Shown here one piece after another: positions 1-12,260 of a stretch of DNA of 64,000 bases. The notes under the pieces are model-generated. The model saw nothing but the letters and a program-made list of their open reading frames with translations. It made no database searches and was not told the origin of the DNA. Position 1 is the stretch's first letter, and each line of letters opens with the position of its first letter. Source of the stretch: Anoplolepis gracilipes (taxonomy: Eukaryota > Arthropoda > Insecta > Hymenoptera > Formicidae); NCBI RefSeq assembly GCF_047496725.1, contig NC_132975.1:11849501-11913500 (forward strand), given 5' to 3'. The position numbers and the translations under genes were made by a program.

Positions 1-3000
1 GTTGACGGAGAACATATTCACGTACGCTCTGTATGCGAACAGGGTTGGAGAAATCCGCACGTGTGGGATACTGAAACTGAAACTGAAAACAAATGGATGA
101 AACGTGTAGTTTCAGGGCGGTAGAGGTTTCCATTGGAGCGAGGGAAAAAGCCGGTGGAACGACGCGTTAATTCCAGGTCGAAGAATATCGCTCGAGCGTG
201 CATTTTGCGTAAGGTATGCGCGCTACTCCCGGAATTCTCTCCCTTGCAGCGAGTTTGCAGCGAGTAATTAAGCCTTATGGAAATAATTCGTCCGCGCTGA
301 ACATCGCGCGCCACTACGTTGCGCTAATTATATCATGTTATACGTTCTCACCCGGATGACTCGTTCACGCTCGATTCGCTATGCTATAGCGTAGGTAATA
401 CGCGAATGAAATTTCGTTCGCCCGGTCGTAACGTACGACGCGCGATCGTGATTCCAAGGGAAACCCGCGACGTAGGGTTCCGAAGTTACGTCGCTGCGCG
501 GAATACCAAGCCCCGGCTATCTGGAAGCGAATCAATGCCCTTCGTCCTACATTATTCAGTTCAATCAAATACCGCTTCAGGCATTCGGGTCAATCGCAGA
601 GCGCCGTCTACGGATACCTATATACAATGCCGCGTATGCATTACATTCCCTTAAAGGCTAGAGTTTTTGAATTTAAAAAAACGCGAAATTTTTTAAATTA
701 ATTAATCCACATTTAATCCTACGAGGTTTATACTTCATTCATTCAAGGTAAATTAGATATATGTTGCAGATATGAGTTTAACGTAGTAAAAGTACAATAT
801 AATAAATAATAACAGATATATTCTTGATTAAATATAGCAAACATGCGTGAAAAATTTAAATGATTTTGTTCCTACGATTGCATGTGTTTATTATTCTTGT
901 ATACATATTTTAGTACATTAACTTGTGTAATATGATACATACGATTTTATCGCTTATTAAATAACAGAACTAATTCTTATGTAGAAATGTTCCCTTTAAA
1001 TGTCATGACAAGCGTGCTTGTCTGATTAAACAATATTAGCGTGGTGGACTCGTTGTATAATGTATATATGTATATGTATAACCTTGCAATGTAGGAGACT
1101 GTCGTACACTTGTCATATATTGATTCTGAAATTCGATACACGTCTGCCGATTGTAAATAACCACGCCGAATGGCGCGCGCGTCGAAGACGCAGAAAACAT
1201 TGAGTAAATAAAATCATACATAGGAAATAAGTCATTTTTTTTTCGACCGGCAAAAAGGAGCTCTATCGGATATCGACGGTTTTACAAATGACCTACATTT
1301 CTTCTTTGTTCACTTCCACGATGCAGAGAGCGCATTGCGATATGCATAGCTATGACTAACGAGCACGAGGAGACAAATTACACCGGACTCGCGATTCGCC
1401 GAAATATCCGAATATTGGAACGTCACAGAGCTTCTGCTAATCCAGAATGGAAGCCACTTTGGTCTCTTGGGGAAGAGAGGTGTCTGAGCGACATGTGATC
1501 GGTAATCCATATGTGCTTCTATTTTCTGTGTCAAACGAACGCAGATGGAATATCCTAAAAAACCAGCGAATGTTCTTTCAATTATAAATCCTATTGTGAA
1601 TTTCAAGTTAATTTCTTTTTTACAATTTTTTAACAAAAATTGTATTTGAAAATGTGTGAGTGTGTGTATTTATAAAATTCTGTATTTCATAAATAATTCT
1701 GTAACAATAAATATATCTGATAAAATTAAGTTTTATACTAAATTTTTAATAAAAAAGCAAAATTGAATTAAAACTGTTCAAGAAAAGACTATTGTTTCTT
1801 TTATTATATTTATTATTTTATTATTTATTTTCCTATATTTATTATTTTATTATATTTCATTATATTACATTTTATTATATTTATTTTATTTATTAGATTT
1901 TACGATATTTATTATAAAATATAAAACTTTCAATATTACATTATTTTATAACTGGTAATTTCTCATAGTTACATTTACGTAGATATCACTTTTCTGATTG
2001 TTATATATTTTTCCCATGTATACGTTGATAAGAGCGCGATACAGTTATAATGTATTCTGCGAGTATTCTGCATTCGTATAAGAACGTTTTGCGTACAACG
2101 ATGCATTCGTCACATTATCAAGCTTCCCGACAACAAATAAGTTACAACCCCGTACGCTTTGTGCGCTGTTGATTCTCCTATGGTCGCTACTGCTATTAGA
2201 CTACCGCTGCGCAGAATACACGGCCTGGTCTCGAGCATACAGAGAGTCTCGTGTGGAGGGTAAACAGGATGTGTGACTTGCGCTGTTCTATAGAACTTAA
2301 CATGAAACGTGCGGCCTAACTTTCGACTGACTTTATTTGTTGTCTTTGACTTTCCCCAAATAACAGAAAGTTTAATTAATTTCCTTCGCGCAAACATCAC
2401 CTCAAGACAAGAGTGTTTTTTTTTTTTTTTTTTTCACGCTTAGTCGCGTGAAAATATCTTATTAGTTATTTCAGTAACAAGCAGTTATGTAACAAGCAGT
2501 TTTGTTCACGGATTTATTTTCCCTCTCTATCTCTCTCTTTAAGCCTTGAGACAACGTAGTATAAAAAATACAAAAGATTATCGAGGATCAAATTTCCACG
2601 CGATGTTTCACCATTGATCCCGGATATCTGTGTTCACGTCAACGCACATTGCCAGTGACGATTTGCTCGTGCACATACGCTCGCACGTCGTTACGCGTAC
2701 GTCAAATCCCACGAATAATAGGTAAATCGGTATGCCCGTAGATGTACCGGATGCTTTGCCTCCCCAGCCAAAGAGACATTTTTCACGTTGAATCCGGAAA
2801 TAGTCTGCGCCATTGCATGGGAGTATATATATTTCGAGAAACGATCCATATTTATTAGAAAATAATACGCATTCCTGAAAACCGGAAATTAGGTCAAGAT
2901 TCCATTCGAATCGCGCCGGTATGTTTCTTCGGAATAGCAATAGTAATTGTCAAAATAAATCCTACGACTTTATTAAAAGATGTAAAATTTGCGTAGTTTA

Positions 3001-3099
3001 TCTTCAGGCAAGTATATTTCAAAAATATATTTGATATATAATTCAAAATTTTAACTTCTTATTCACCTGTAATACTGCACTTTATGTACATATTGCAGC

Positions 3100-3101
<2 letters not shown>
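1..3101. other. Non-coding block, no gene recognised
   Basis: No exon with a start or acceptor and a donor could be supported. Bases 1-650 and about 2100-2960 are CpG-bearing unique sequence, while 660-2090 is strongly AT-rich. A T/A low-complexity stretch lies at about 1795-1925 and a run of 19 T at 2416-2434. The open frames here lack any recognisable family signature. Confidence 0.6.
1795..1925. repeat. AT low-complexity tract
   Basis: The stretch consists almost only of T and A, with recurring TTATTATTTTATTATATT-like words. It looks like a degenerate simple repeat rather than a gene or element end. Confidence 0.7.

Positions 3102-3159
<58 letters not shown>
3102..3159. repeat. Compound microsatellite (TA)n(GA)n
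   Basis: About 43 bases of alternating TA run directly into about 15 bases of GA. The same TA-then-GA compound structure recurs at 9.7 kb and, in reverse orientation, at 11.73 kb. Confidence 0.95.
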
Positions 3160-6100
3160 TGACATCAAAGTAAAATCATGAGGAATAAAAAGAAACATAA
3201 CGAAAACAGAGGGTAACAGGTGCAAAGGATCTTCTCCGGTTTTCGAGAAAAGCGCGAACGGTATCGTTTGTCACTTTAAACGACGTGTACGATAAATCGT
3301 AAAAACGGCGAAACTCATCGAGTCGCAGAATCGATTATCTATCGTAGTATTGAGTCGAATAAGTTGCTCGGAAAAAGTATCGATAAATGCATTTAGTCTT
3401 CCTCGTGTATTTAATTCTTGTCGGTCCGTTTGCACCTGAGTCTCCATCCATTATGTTGCAGTTTATTGTGACTGAATAAATGATATGCGACAAGCGTACT
3501 TTCTATTAATCTACAAAAATGTTCTTAAGAAAAAAATATTATCTGAGCTTGCCATTAAAATTTAGATTCAGACTTTTAAGGAGAAATTAAGATTTAGAAA
3601 TCTTCGCATAAAAACTTAATATTTAATTAAAACATTTTCGAATTGTCGAGCATGTTTCAATTATTTTATGCAGCTTTTTTATACAAAGATTGATAAAATA
3701 TATAGTTGTTAATAAATAAATTCAAACAAAATTAACGCATTCTTTTTCTTAATTCATTCTAATATCTACATACGAGGTAGTAAAAAAGAGAAAAAAACAG
3801 ATATCATAATTTTACAAAAATGCGACTACCTATTTATCAGGATTTATAGTTAATAAACTAATGGAGATTTCCCACGACTATTTTCTCTCTTTCCAGAGCT
3901 ACAGTTCACATCTGGCATTTATCGCGCTACATTTCGACATACGGTGGTATGTCAAAGTATGTAAGAAACAAAAATATAAGCGACGGCTAAATCGTCGTTG
4001 ATATTTACAACATAAGAAGAAAAAAGAGAATCGAGATATAAATATCAAAGGTTTTGAAATTAGAAATGTTGCAAAGTCAAAATGTATAGACATGAATTGA
4101 TTCTTCTTCGTTTTACGATATTTTTTTAATCCTGACCCATTTTTAGTTACACCATTTCGATTTTACAACTAAACGAATAAGAAATTCAGCAATAATAGAG
4201 CATCATTTAATCGTATCGGACAATTGCCAAATGGTCGTAATAGTCATAACGAGAATTAAAGGATTCGTTAGTAACCGCGAAAGATCGTTTCCCTGCAGTA
4301 TTTAAAATGGCAATGCAACTACATACTTTAAATTTAAGGTTGACTTTAACGAAAAATTTATGAGCGATACAAAAGATTTTAAAAACTTTACGTAGAATTG
4401 TTCGCGTTTAATATGCAAGTATGTCTTTTTAATAATATTTATTGTCGACAGTTGGATTAAAGTTTAGATTATTAAACAATTATGTAATATTTGTAAAATT
4501 TGCAATAAAATTCCTTGACTATTTTCAAGTTAAATTTTTTTGTAAGTTTCACTCTATGTTCTTTGTAATACTGTTCATTTAAAAATAACTTTTAATATAT
4601 ATAGAATTCGTATTTTGTGCAGGCGAGATATATGAATAACTGATATATGAATAAATTTTTGCGTAGAAATTTTAATTGCATTTTTCTCTTTTTCTTTTAG
4701 ACAATATGAATATTATATATATATATATAAAGAAAATGAACAAAGATAAAGAGACAGAGAGAAGAGAGAAGAGTAAAAACGATTGGTTTTAAAAATGTAA
4801 AACCAATCCCTTGCATAACACTTCATTTCTCAATAAAGTCATACATACAAATTGTGACAACTGTGCAGAGTTGACTAAAGCCTTCTTATAGAGAGTCAAT
4901 CACCACGAACCATTCCCATCTCTATTGCGAAGTTAGAGAAGATTGACGGAAATCGAAATCTCGTTAAGAGAAAAGCTTTAAAGTACACGTTTCACGGAAG
5001 GAAACGAAGGAAGGATTTCTATGTCATTCCCCGTGAAATCGCACGAACGCTCGGCTAGATTGAAGAACCCCGTTAGATAGAACTCTTCTTTCATTCTGTC
5101 TCGATTTGCCAGTACTCGATTCAGTGGTTTTTATTTCGTAATACTAGGAAATTTTATATTTCTATAGTCTTATGTTTCATTATACAAGTTTTCTCCACGT
5201 GTGCTACAAAAGTCGAATATTTTTAAAATTCTTTACATTTTTATCAAATAATGCTTGATTAAAGAATCATTAAAAAAATTTTCAAGATTTGTTAAAAAAA
5301 AAAAAAAATAAGCGCTAATGTATTAATGATATTACATAACTTTATGAAGGATTCAAATTCTAAGATTTTTTTTATCGATGTATCACAATTTTTATCTCGA
5401 TTTTATATCTTCAACGAACATTGATTACATTTTCGTTCAATGTAACGGTCTTCATTTGTGTATAAAGACGGAAAAAATTCACAAAGCGCGTATCGCGCTC
5501 TGGCTAGTTGCTTTAAAATTCCTTCCAATACGAATCACGTCATTCAATCAAATCATTCGTTACGCCTTTCAGTCTTTCTTTCTGTTTCGCTGCACCTATC
5601 TTCGTGGTGCGTATCTTGCAAAAGTAATACAAACACCACCAGTGCAGTTGAAATTTTACGAGATCAGCTCGATGAACGGAGCAAAGTTTAAGTGCATCTT
5701 ACTAGAAAGAAGCAGGCGTGTTCTCAAGTTTGCTGATCTGCATAACTATACATTATAATGGTGTTATACTTGAAGTAGCTAAGAAAAAAAAAATAATTCT
5801 TGAAAACATTTTTTATGATCTCTTAGAAGAAGATGATGCATGAAAAAAACGTAGAATTTTACTTCAAAATTGTATATATTTACGTATCTTTAAGAAATTT
5901 TTTAACTTTCTTTAAGAAATATTTTAAGTCCTTATGAGAACATTAATGTTTGTATATATTTAATGCAAATATCTCTTCATTTCGAATTTTACTCGCGAAT
6001 AAAATCAGCCGAAAATGGTTGATATTCGATATATCATATACGCAAATCAGTGTCCTTATTTGTGAACTCGAAATTCGTCAAAACCACATTCAATTGTGAA

Positions 6101-6220
6101 ATGCGATGTCAACATTTCTATTGATCGAAGTCCAAGCTTTGTCATTGGAGGTTCGTCATCGAATCAATTAAATCCTTTACCGAATCTATTCCGTAAGGAT
6201 TTCAATCGATAGGAACCTTT
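3160..6220. other. Non-coding block, no gene recognised
   Basis: CpG-bearing unique sequence occurs at about 3170-3480 and 4870-5120. The rest is AT-rich with short TA runs (about 4715-4728). The longest open frame, at about 5378-5758 on the plus strand, has no recognisable motif, no splice context and AT-driven composition, so it is not called as a gene. Confidence 0.55.
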
Positions 6221-6262
<42 letters not shown>

Positions 6263-6264
6263 TC
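6221..6264. repeat. (CT)n microsatellite
   Basis: A nearly pure CT dinucleotide run, slightly interrupted by CCC at its right end. Confidence 0.95.
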
Positions 6265-6657
6265 CGCGCTTTGCTCTCTAAATACTGCCACAAGTTGACG
6301 TTATTTGCATTTCAACTGTGATTGTCTTCGTTTAAAGGCTCGTGCGGCACGTGTATATATACAAGTGCACAAATGTCTCTCTGCCAGTGATGTTACAGTG
6401 GATTGAATGCCCGAATACCCACGGTCTCCTTCTTCCCCTTTGTACTTACATATCGTGGACAGAAGCACAGTATACCCGATACTGTATATCGGCTGCTTTG
6501 TTATCCTTACTCGATATATTACATGCGACGAAACACTATATTTGCTATGTAGTTATTGTCTGATATAATAACTCAAAATAAATATAAATATCACTAACAT
6601 TATTTTGATAAATTTTTGTAATTATTATTCGATGATGAGGAAAAGAGAAATAAAATA

Positions 6658-6742
6658 ATAGAGAGATAAAATCTCGAAAGAGAGACAAAAAGGAAGAGAA
6701 AGGGGGGGGGGAAGAGAGAGAGAGAGAGAAAGAGAGAAAGAG
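6658..6742. repeat. Homopurine tract with poly-G and (GA)n
   Basis: The plus strand is almost entirely purine, including ten consecutive G at about 6702-6711 followed by GA repeats. Read on the other strand it gives meaningless serine/leucine/phenylalanine-rich frames. Confidence 0.9.
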
Positions 6743-7550
6743 CTCACACCTTATATAAACCCTATGAATCGCGAAGATTAAATCACTCGCGAGCAAAAGA
6801 TTATCAGCGCTTCTACCATACTAAGGACTTAATTTCGCGCGGGACTCAATTAGCGTTGCTTTACGTTGCTAGTTTTGCAGGCACGCGCGCGTTGGTGTCG
6901 CTTCTTTTATCTCCCACAACATTACACGGGAAAAATGCAAGCCGGCATAGTCCCTCCGCGTTTGTCCCGAGGGCAAGCTGAATTTAAACAGCAAACATGT
7001 TTGCCGCAAATAACTAGTTTTTCTTCTCGCGATGCAATTTCGCGCAATGTCGCAATTGTCCTGTCAGTTATTTCGAAAAAGCAAATAAATAAGTCGGTGC
7101 TGTGTCAAAAAAAAAGGTACAGTTTTATCTGAATATCTTCTAAAATTGTTTCTATGCCGCAAATAGGTTGAAAACTGTCGCCGCGTGTTAGGTTACTTTC
7201 GACTGGTATTAAGTAAGTGAGTACGAGATTCGCTTGTAATAACTGCTGATGTATTTGCTTCAAGAGAAACTAGGTTGAAGTATAAACAAGGTTTCCGCGG
7301 CTACACGACTTGCTGCAAATTTACACGCGCGATATTGCGATATTATACGCGAGTTATAATAGATCGTATTCCTTTTTTTATAATCCAGCTACGATATATT
7401 TTAGCGATAAAAGTTATATAAGAGAAAAAGAGAGAGAGAGAAAGAAGAAGAGAAGCATAACATTACTGTCTTATGCATTAAATAAACATCTAAAGCAATT
7501 TAATATAACATGGTTCTTGTGAAAATATTATACATTTGACGTTACACTTA
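6743..7550. other. Non-coding flank of the Tc1-like element
   Basis: CpG-bearing unique sequence to about 7300, then AT-rich sequence with a short GA run near 7430-7455. It ends at the TA dinucleotide (7549-7550) that flanks the element starting at 7551. No gene was recognised. Confidence 0.5.
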
Positions 7551-8114
7551 CAGTACCGATCAAAAGTATTATATCACTTATAAAAACAAGAAAATCATTA
7601 TTTTAATAAGCAAAAATATATATAAATATTATCACTTATATTTTATTACTATTATTTTATTCTTTAGTAAAAATTAAAAGTTATAACAAATAATAATAGA
7701 AATATTAAATTTTTGATTAAAATAGAATGACTCTTTCACTTCCTGACTCTTTCAATTGCCAGACCTTAATTCGATAAAACTATTGTGGAACAAAACTTGA
7801 TAAAAGTGAAAAATGAGATCTATTAATCAAAAATAATTGTGACAGTATTTGCTGGAATCAAATATCAGTAACAACTTTAAAAGAACTATTATCAAGAGTA
7901 TCTGCAGCAGTGATTGTTTTGAAAACAAAGAGAGGCTATTTTGAAGACTCAAAGATTTAATATTTCTGTTATTATGTGTTATAATTTTTAATTTTTACAA
8001 TATTAAAATATAAAGTAATAGTATTAAAATATAATTTGGTAAAATTTATATATGTTTTTGTTCATAACGATTTTCCTGTTTCTACAAGTGATGCAATACT
8101 TTTGACCAATACTG
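7551..8114 (+). mobile_element. Decayed Tc1-like DNA transposon
   Basis: The ends are inverted repeats of about 51 bases. The left begins CAGTACCGATCAAAAG at 7551 and the right, read inward on the minus strand from 8114, begins CAGTATTGGTCAAAAG. About 9 of 51 positions differ, all transitions. A TA dinucleotide flanks both ends (7549-7550 and 8115-8116), the target duplication typical of the Tc1/mariner superfamily. The interior holds a frameshifted remnant of the transposase C-terminal part. At 564 bases it is about a third of a full Tc1 element (usually 1.6-1.7 kb), so much of the coding region is deleted. It is not autonomous. The family assignment rests on ends, TA target and protein remnant together. 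Confidence 0.88.
7756..7960 (+). pseudogene. Tc1-like transposase C-terminal remnant
   Basis: Two plus-strand frames join across a frameshift. The first, 7756-7800, reads LPDLNSIKLLWNKT then a stop. It matches the conserved Tc1 block around SPDLNPIENLW, which carries the last catalytic acidic residue of the DDE/D triad. Here that glutamate position reads lysine (codon AAA at 7777-7779), which would abolish catalysis. The second, about 7817-7960, ends with LKELLSRVSAAVIVLKTKRG, resembling the family C-terminus, then a stop at 7958-7960. The N-terminal DNA-binding part and the first two catalytic aspartates are absent. The gene is dead by frameshift, deletion and loss of the catalytic residue. 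The family match is from memory of the conserved motif, not from a search. Confidence 0.8.
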
Positions 8115-8116
8115 TA

Positions 8117-9703
8117 TCCGTAATGCGAATACTATCTTGAAACATCAAATAAGTAACAATTCATTAAGTAATTCAAAAACTTCATTTTCGTCCTGATTAC
8201 ATATCTACATTATATGTAATTCGTACATATATCGCTATAGTCGGTAACTTTTATTACTTCTGTTACTCTCTCGTCTAATATTACGTAACGAGAATATGGA
8301 ACCACTTGTATCCAGGAAACTCATATTTGCCGTGTCGAGTCTGCGGTGCATATTGCACTGTGCAACTACAAATATAGAATGCTAAACTGTAACTTGATCG
8401 TAATCTGCATTGTTCGTAGGATTTAGTGTTTGCACGCAGTTAAGTTGACAAAAAAAAGAAACTTAATGATTCTTGACAATTATTCATTCGCTTAGAAAAA
8501 CATATGTATATGTCTCTTGGCGACATACACGTGTATATATAGTTTTTAAATATCCTGTTAAAAAATATATTTCAGAGAAACTACTGAATTACCGGATTAT
8601 TACCGAATTATTGATACCGACGATCTCGAGGTTAAAAATGTATATTACGGACTCCCTCAGAGGATAGAAAAACGAAATCGTGCTGTCTTATCGATGGAAA
8701 TTGTTCGTCACATTACCCCATGTCTGTTATATATTACAGCTTTTCCCGCGCTTTTGTTATACTCTGGGCTGATATTGCAGACAGAGAGTATGATATCGCT
8801 TTGTACCGTTGCTTGCAAACTTATATCCGCTTATTACTCTCAACCTCGTATACAATACGCGTGACTACAACTTAGACAATATTGTTTGCTTTGCCTTTGT
8901 TGCCTGACTGTAGGAAAAGCGAATCTAGGAGATCTGACCTTCCTCGTTATTACGCCTAAGCCACAGTGAAAGGAAGCAAAACTTTTGATCACAAAGTACA
9001 ACAGAAATGGCTATGTTAAAACAGTCGAAAAGTTTGTGAAATTATTACACTTGCCGTAAAAAATTCAAAATTCAAATATACCTGAAATTTCAGAAAAATA
9101 TTTAGCGACTAATTAATAATGTGACAAATAGTAATGAGTAAACACAATTAAAAGTTAATCCGCTCTTCGAGACAGTCAACATTATCGTACAAGTGCTACA
9201 CAGAATTTCATGCATCATTAGAGATCGTTATTAATTTAGAGGAAGCACAAAGTTTCGTAGCTAAATGGCCCGGAACGCGTCTACACTCGAGTTACACTAC
9301 CAGAGAAACATCGAGCCAAAGAAAGACTACTCGCTATCATTGCGCAAGTAACGATGCACTCTTATAACCATTCTCATTTACTAATTGCTACGGATATAAA
9401 AGAATGGTACTCCATGCCAGAGAAAAATTTGCATTAATGAACTACAGACTTTTTCTTGAAATCAGAGGAACGATATAATAACAGAAATTTCAATTTTATA
9501 TAAAAATATTTATTTTTATATATTTGCAGAATATTCGTAAAATCTGCATGATTTTTTTATTTTCGTCTTTATCGTTAAATTTTACAATCAATGCTTGATA
9601 ACTTTTATCGATCAGATAGTTTTAAAACAAATCCGAGAGATATGTATGTATTTTGTCAGAGTAGCTGTATACATCACATAAATGATCAAAGGCTTAAATG
9701 CCC

Positions 9704-9706
<3 letters not shown>
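8117..9706. other. Non-coding block, no gene recognised
   Basis: Mixed AT-rich and moderately CpG-bearing unique sequence. No repeat, RNA gene or exon with splice context was seen. Confidence 0.5.

Positions 9707-9797
<91 letters not shown>
9707..9797. repeat. Compound microsatellite (TA)n(GA)n
   Basis: About 50 bases of TA alternation pass directly into about 40 bases of GA. Open frames on both strands here read only isoleucine/tyrosine and arginine/glutamate repeats and are artefacts. Confidence 0.97.
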
Positions 9798-10250
9798 CAG
9801 GATTAAAAAATCCAGTGACATAGAACTTTTTGTGGCAGCATCTACATGAAATCGGACAAAATTATAGTAAAAGCAACGCATCACCACAAAATGTATCGAT
9901 ATTATCAAATTGCTTAATGGAATTTGATTCGATTGAATTGATTGTCACCGTCGTTTAGAATGCATTAAAAGATTGATTGCAACACGTGAGATCAGCATTT
10001 ATATAATTCAATATTACATCAACATCATCATGTTCTCGCGACAATGATTTTTTGATATAAAAAACTACGTCTTGCTATCTAAGAGAAATATAGAGTTCAT
10101 AGACTAATATAAATGTGTATAAATGTTTATGACAATTATCAAGAGACACGGTAGTGTTAGAATTACCTGAAATATTCAAAATCACCTAAAATAACAAGAT
10201 AAAAATTACTTATGTTTGTTATTTTATGCTATAAAGCATATATGCATATA

Positions 10251-10915
10251 CAGGGCGTCCTGGTAAAGGTGGGCAATCTCTCGTGGGTATGTAGAGCAGG
10301 TAAAAATAACTCCATAGGTTCCTATAAAATTATTTTTTTAAATGCATTTCTACCGAGATATTTATCTCTAAAGTTTAATTTTGAGAATCATTTTTCCTAA
10401 ATAACTTTTATATTACTTTGTAGATCTTAATAATGTATAAACACTTTTTTTATTATTAAATAAAGATCTTTAAAATAAAGTGATAGATTTTTTATATAAT
10501 CTTGGAAAGCCAGAATCGGATCACCTGTAAGTCTTTCAACTTACGAAACTTTAAAGCCGATGGGCTTTTTTATTTTTAAATTATATTTTTAGATTCTTCA
10601 CATCTTTCTTTAACAATAAGAAAAAGATATTCTTGTTTCATTTCGTTAAAATTAACTGTTTTGAAAAAAAAACGCATTTGATCGATAGAAAGTAAACCTT
10701 TATTCATAATAATTGAATAATGATTTTCAAAATGATACGAAATTACATATTACAAATGAAATGAATTTATAAATGATCCTGGGATATTATGGCGGATGCA
10801 ACAGTCATTCGTCGTGCATAGAAATGCATTTTAGAAAAAAATTTTATAGGACTTATGGGGTTATATTTACTTATTCTACATGCCTACGAGAAATTGTCCA
10901 CCTTTACCAAGACAC

Positions 10916-10919
<4 letters not shown>
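10251..10919. mobile_element. TIR DNA element, family undetermined
   Basis: The left end starts CAGGGCGTCCTGGTAAAGG. The right end read inward on the minus strand starts CAGAGTGTCTTGGTAAAGG. The two ends match for about 105 bases with scattered substitutions, up to a shared AAATGCATTTCTA word. The element is about 669 bases long. Its flanks are TATA on the left and the start of a long (TA)n run on the right, so the target duplication is TA-like but blurred by the microsatellite. The interior is AT-rich and no transposase is recognisable, so this is a MITE-like non-autonomous copy. A Tc1/mariner-type TA target is plausible, but other TIR superfamilies cannot be excluded. Confidence 0.8.

Positions 10920-10981
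<62 letters not shown>
10920..10981. repeat. (TA)n microsatellite abutting TIR element
   Basis: About 62 bases of uninterrupted TA alternation begin exactly where the right inverted repeat of the 10251-10919 element ends. The repeat may have grown from the TA target site or been the insertion site. Confidence 0.97.
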
Positions 10982-10986
<5 letters not shown>

Positions 10987-11203
10987 TTAATACTATAATC
11001 TTGATGAATCAAAATATATAATGCATAGTAAAATAAATGATGCTGAGATTAGAATATGATTGATATTATAATATTATATATCATTAACATGCCTGAAGCA
11101 TTGTATTAGAATGATTAATATATTGTATACTTAAAAATAAATACTATGGATTTATCACAGCAATTTTTTTCGCATTCAAAATACCCACTATTCCTTTTGC
11201 AAA

Positions 11204-11725
11204 TTATTTAAATAAATTTGTCACAAACTGATCGAAATAATTTCTATAATACAAACAACAATTGTAACAATTTATTGATACAATTGTACGTGTCAAATCT
11301 AATAAGAGGTTCGACATGTGCAAAGGCCACGAGTGATTGAGAAGCGGAAGGTGTGGGTAAATCGTGGATCCCATTTCGAGATAATGGAGATGATGATTGA
11401 AGCTGCAACATCGTCCTTGCGATAGGGAGATGTAAGGATACACCCTCAGTCCGAGGGTTAACATCGATCTGACGAACTCCCACAAATCCATTTACGTTTC
11501 ACATGTTTCCGGATACTTGCCCGTCCACGCTAGCCTCGGATTTATTAACCTAAATTACCGGACGGTGCGCTAACCATTAAATAGATGGATTGTATTCAAA
11601 CAAACATGAATTGAAATTTTGATAAATTGAGGTGTGTAATAAATCTGTTCAGTGTTTAGTTCTAACAAGATTGAGTTACACTTGTAACAAAGAATTCGAT
11701 GAGAAGAATTCGAATAAGTTTTCTC

Positions 11726-11790
<65 letters not shown>

Positions 11791-12260
11791 AAAGCATAAT
11801 ATGCGCCTAATACAGAAGCGAATGCGTATGACGAGTGAGGCTTTAAAAATCCGAATGACACATATAAAGCTCGTGAATGGGTCTCGAGAATAATCGATAA
11901 TATGTATGTACAACAGCCTGGATATATCGATTCGCCCTTGGACCCGTTCCCCGGGACAAATGGAATTCGTTTAGAACAAAAACCAGTTGCTCCGGAATAA
12001 ATTGGAGAGATACGTACTCCTTCGACCGCCGGAACGCGAAATCGACGAACTTTCGTTGGAAATGTGTCGAGGGTCCTCCAAGAGCTGGTCGCTTTTCGAG
12101 ATGCTGGGCGAAATGCGAGTTGAATAGATGAGTTTCGTCCCACGGTAATTTCGCGCGCTAGAAGGGTGCACTCGCACTAATGCACATGGTCCGAGGTAAA
12201 ATTGCAAATCGAATTACATGAAACGGTATGAGGACGCGCAGCAAGCTTAGTTGTTCGTTT
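11204..12260. other. Unique CpG-bearing block with open frames, no gene called
   Basis: Two sub-blocks stand out from AT-rich surroundings: about 11280-11500 and about 11930-12260. On the minus strand the first holds a 79-codon open stretch (11483-11244) of good composition. The second holds a long open frame that then runs into the GA/TA microsatellite at 11.73 kb. Neither has an ATG in good context with a splice donor, nor a recognised domain. They could be degenerate exons, transposon remnants or conserved non-coding DNA. Confidence 0.35.
11730..11783. repeat. Compound microsatellite (CT)n(TA)n
   Basis: About 29 bases of CT alternation are followed by about 26 bases of TA alternation, the reverse-complement layout of the TA-GA repeats at 3.1 and 9.7 kb. 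Confidence 0.96.

Noticed and set aside
5378..5758. 126-codon plus-strand frame
   Set aside because: AT-rich, no motif, no splice context; it is within chance expectation for a 64-kb window read in six frames.
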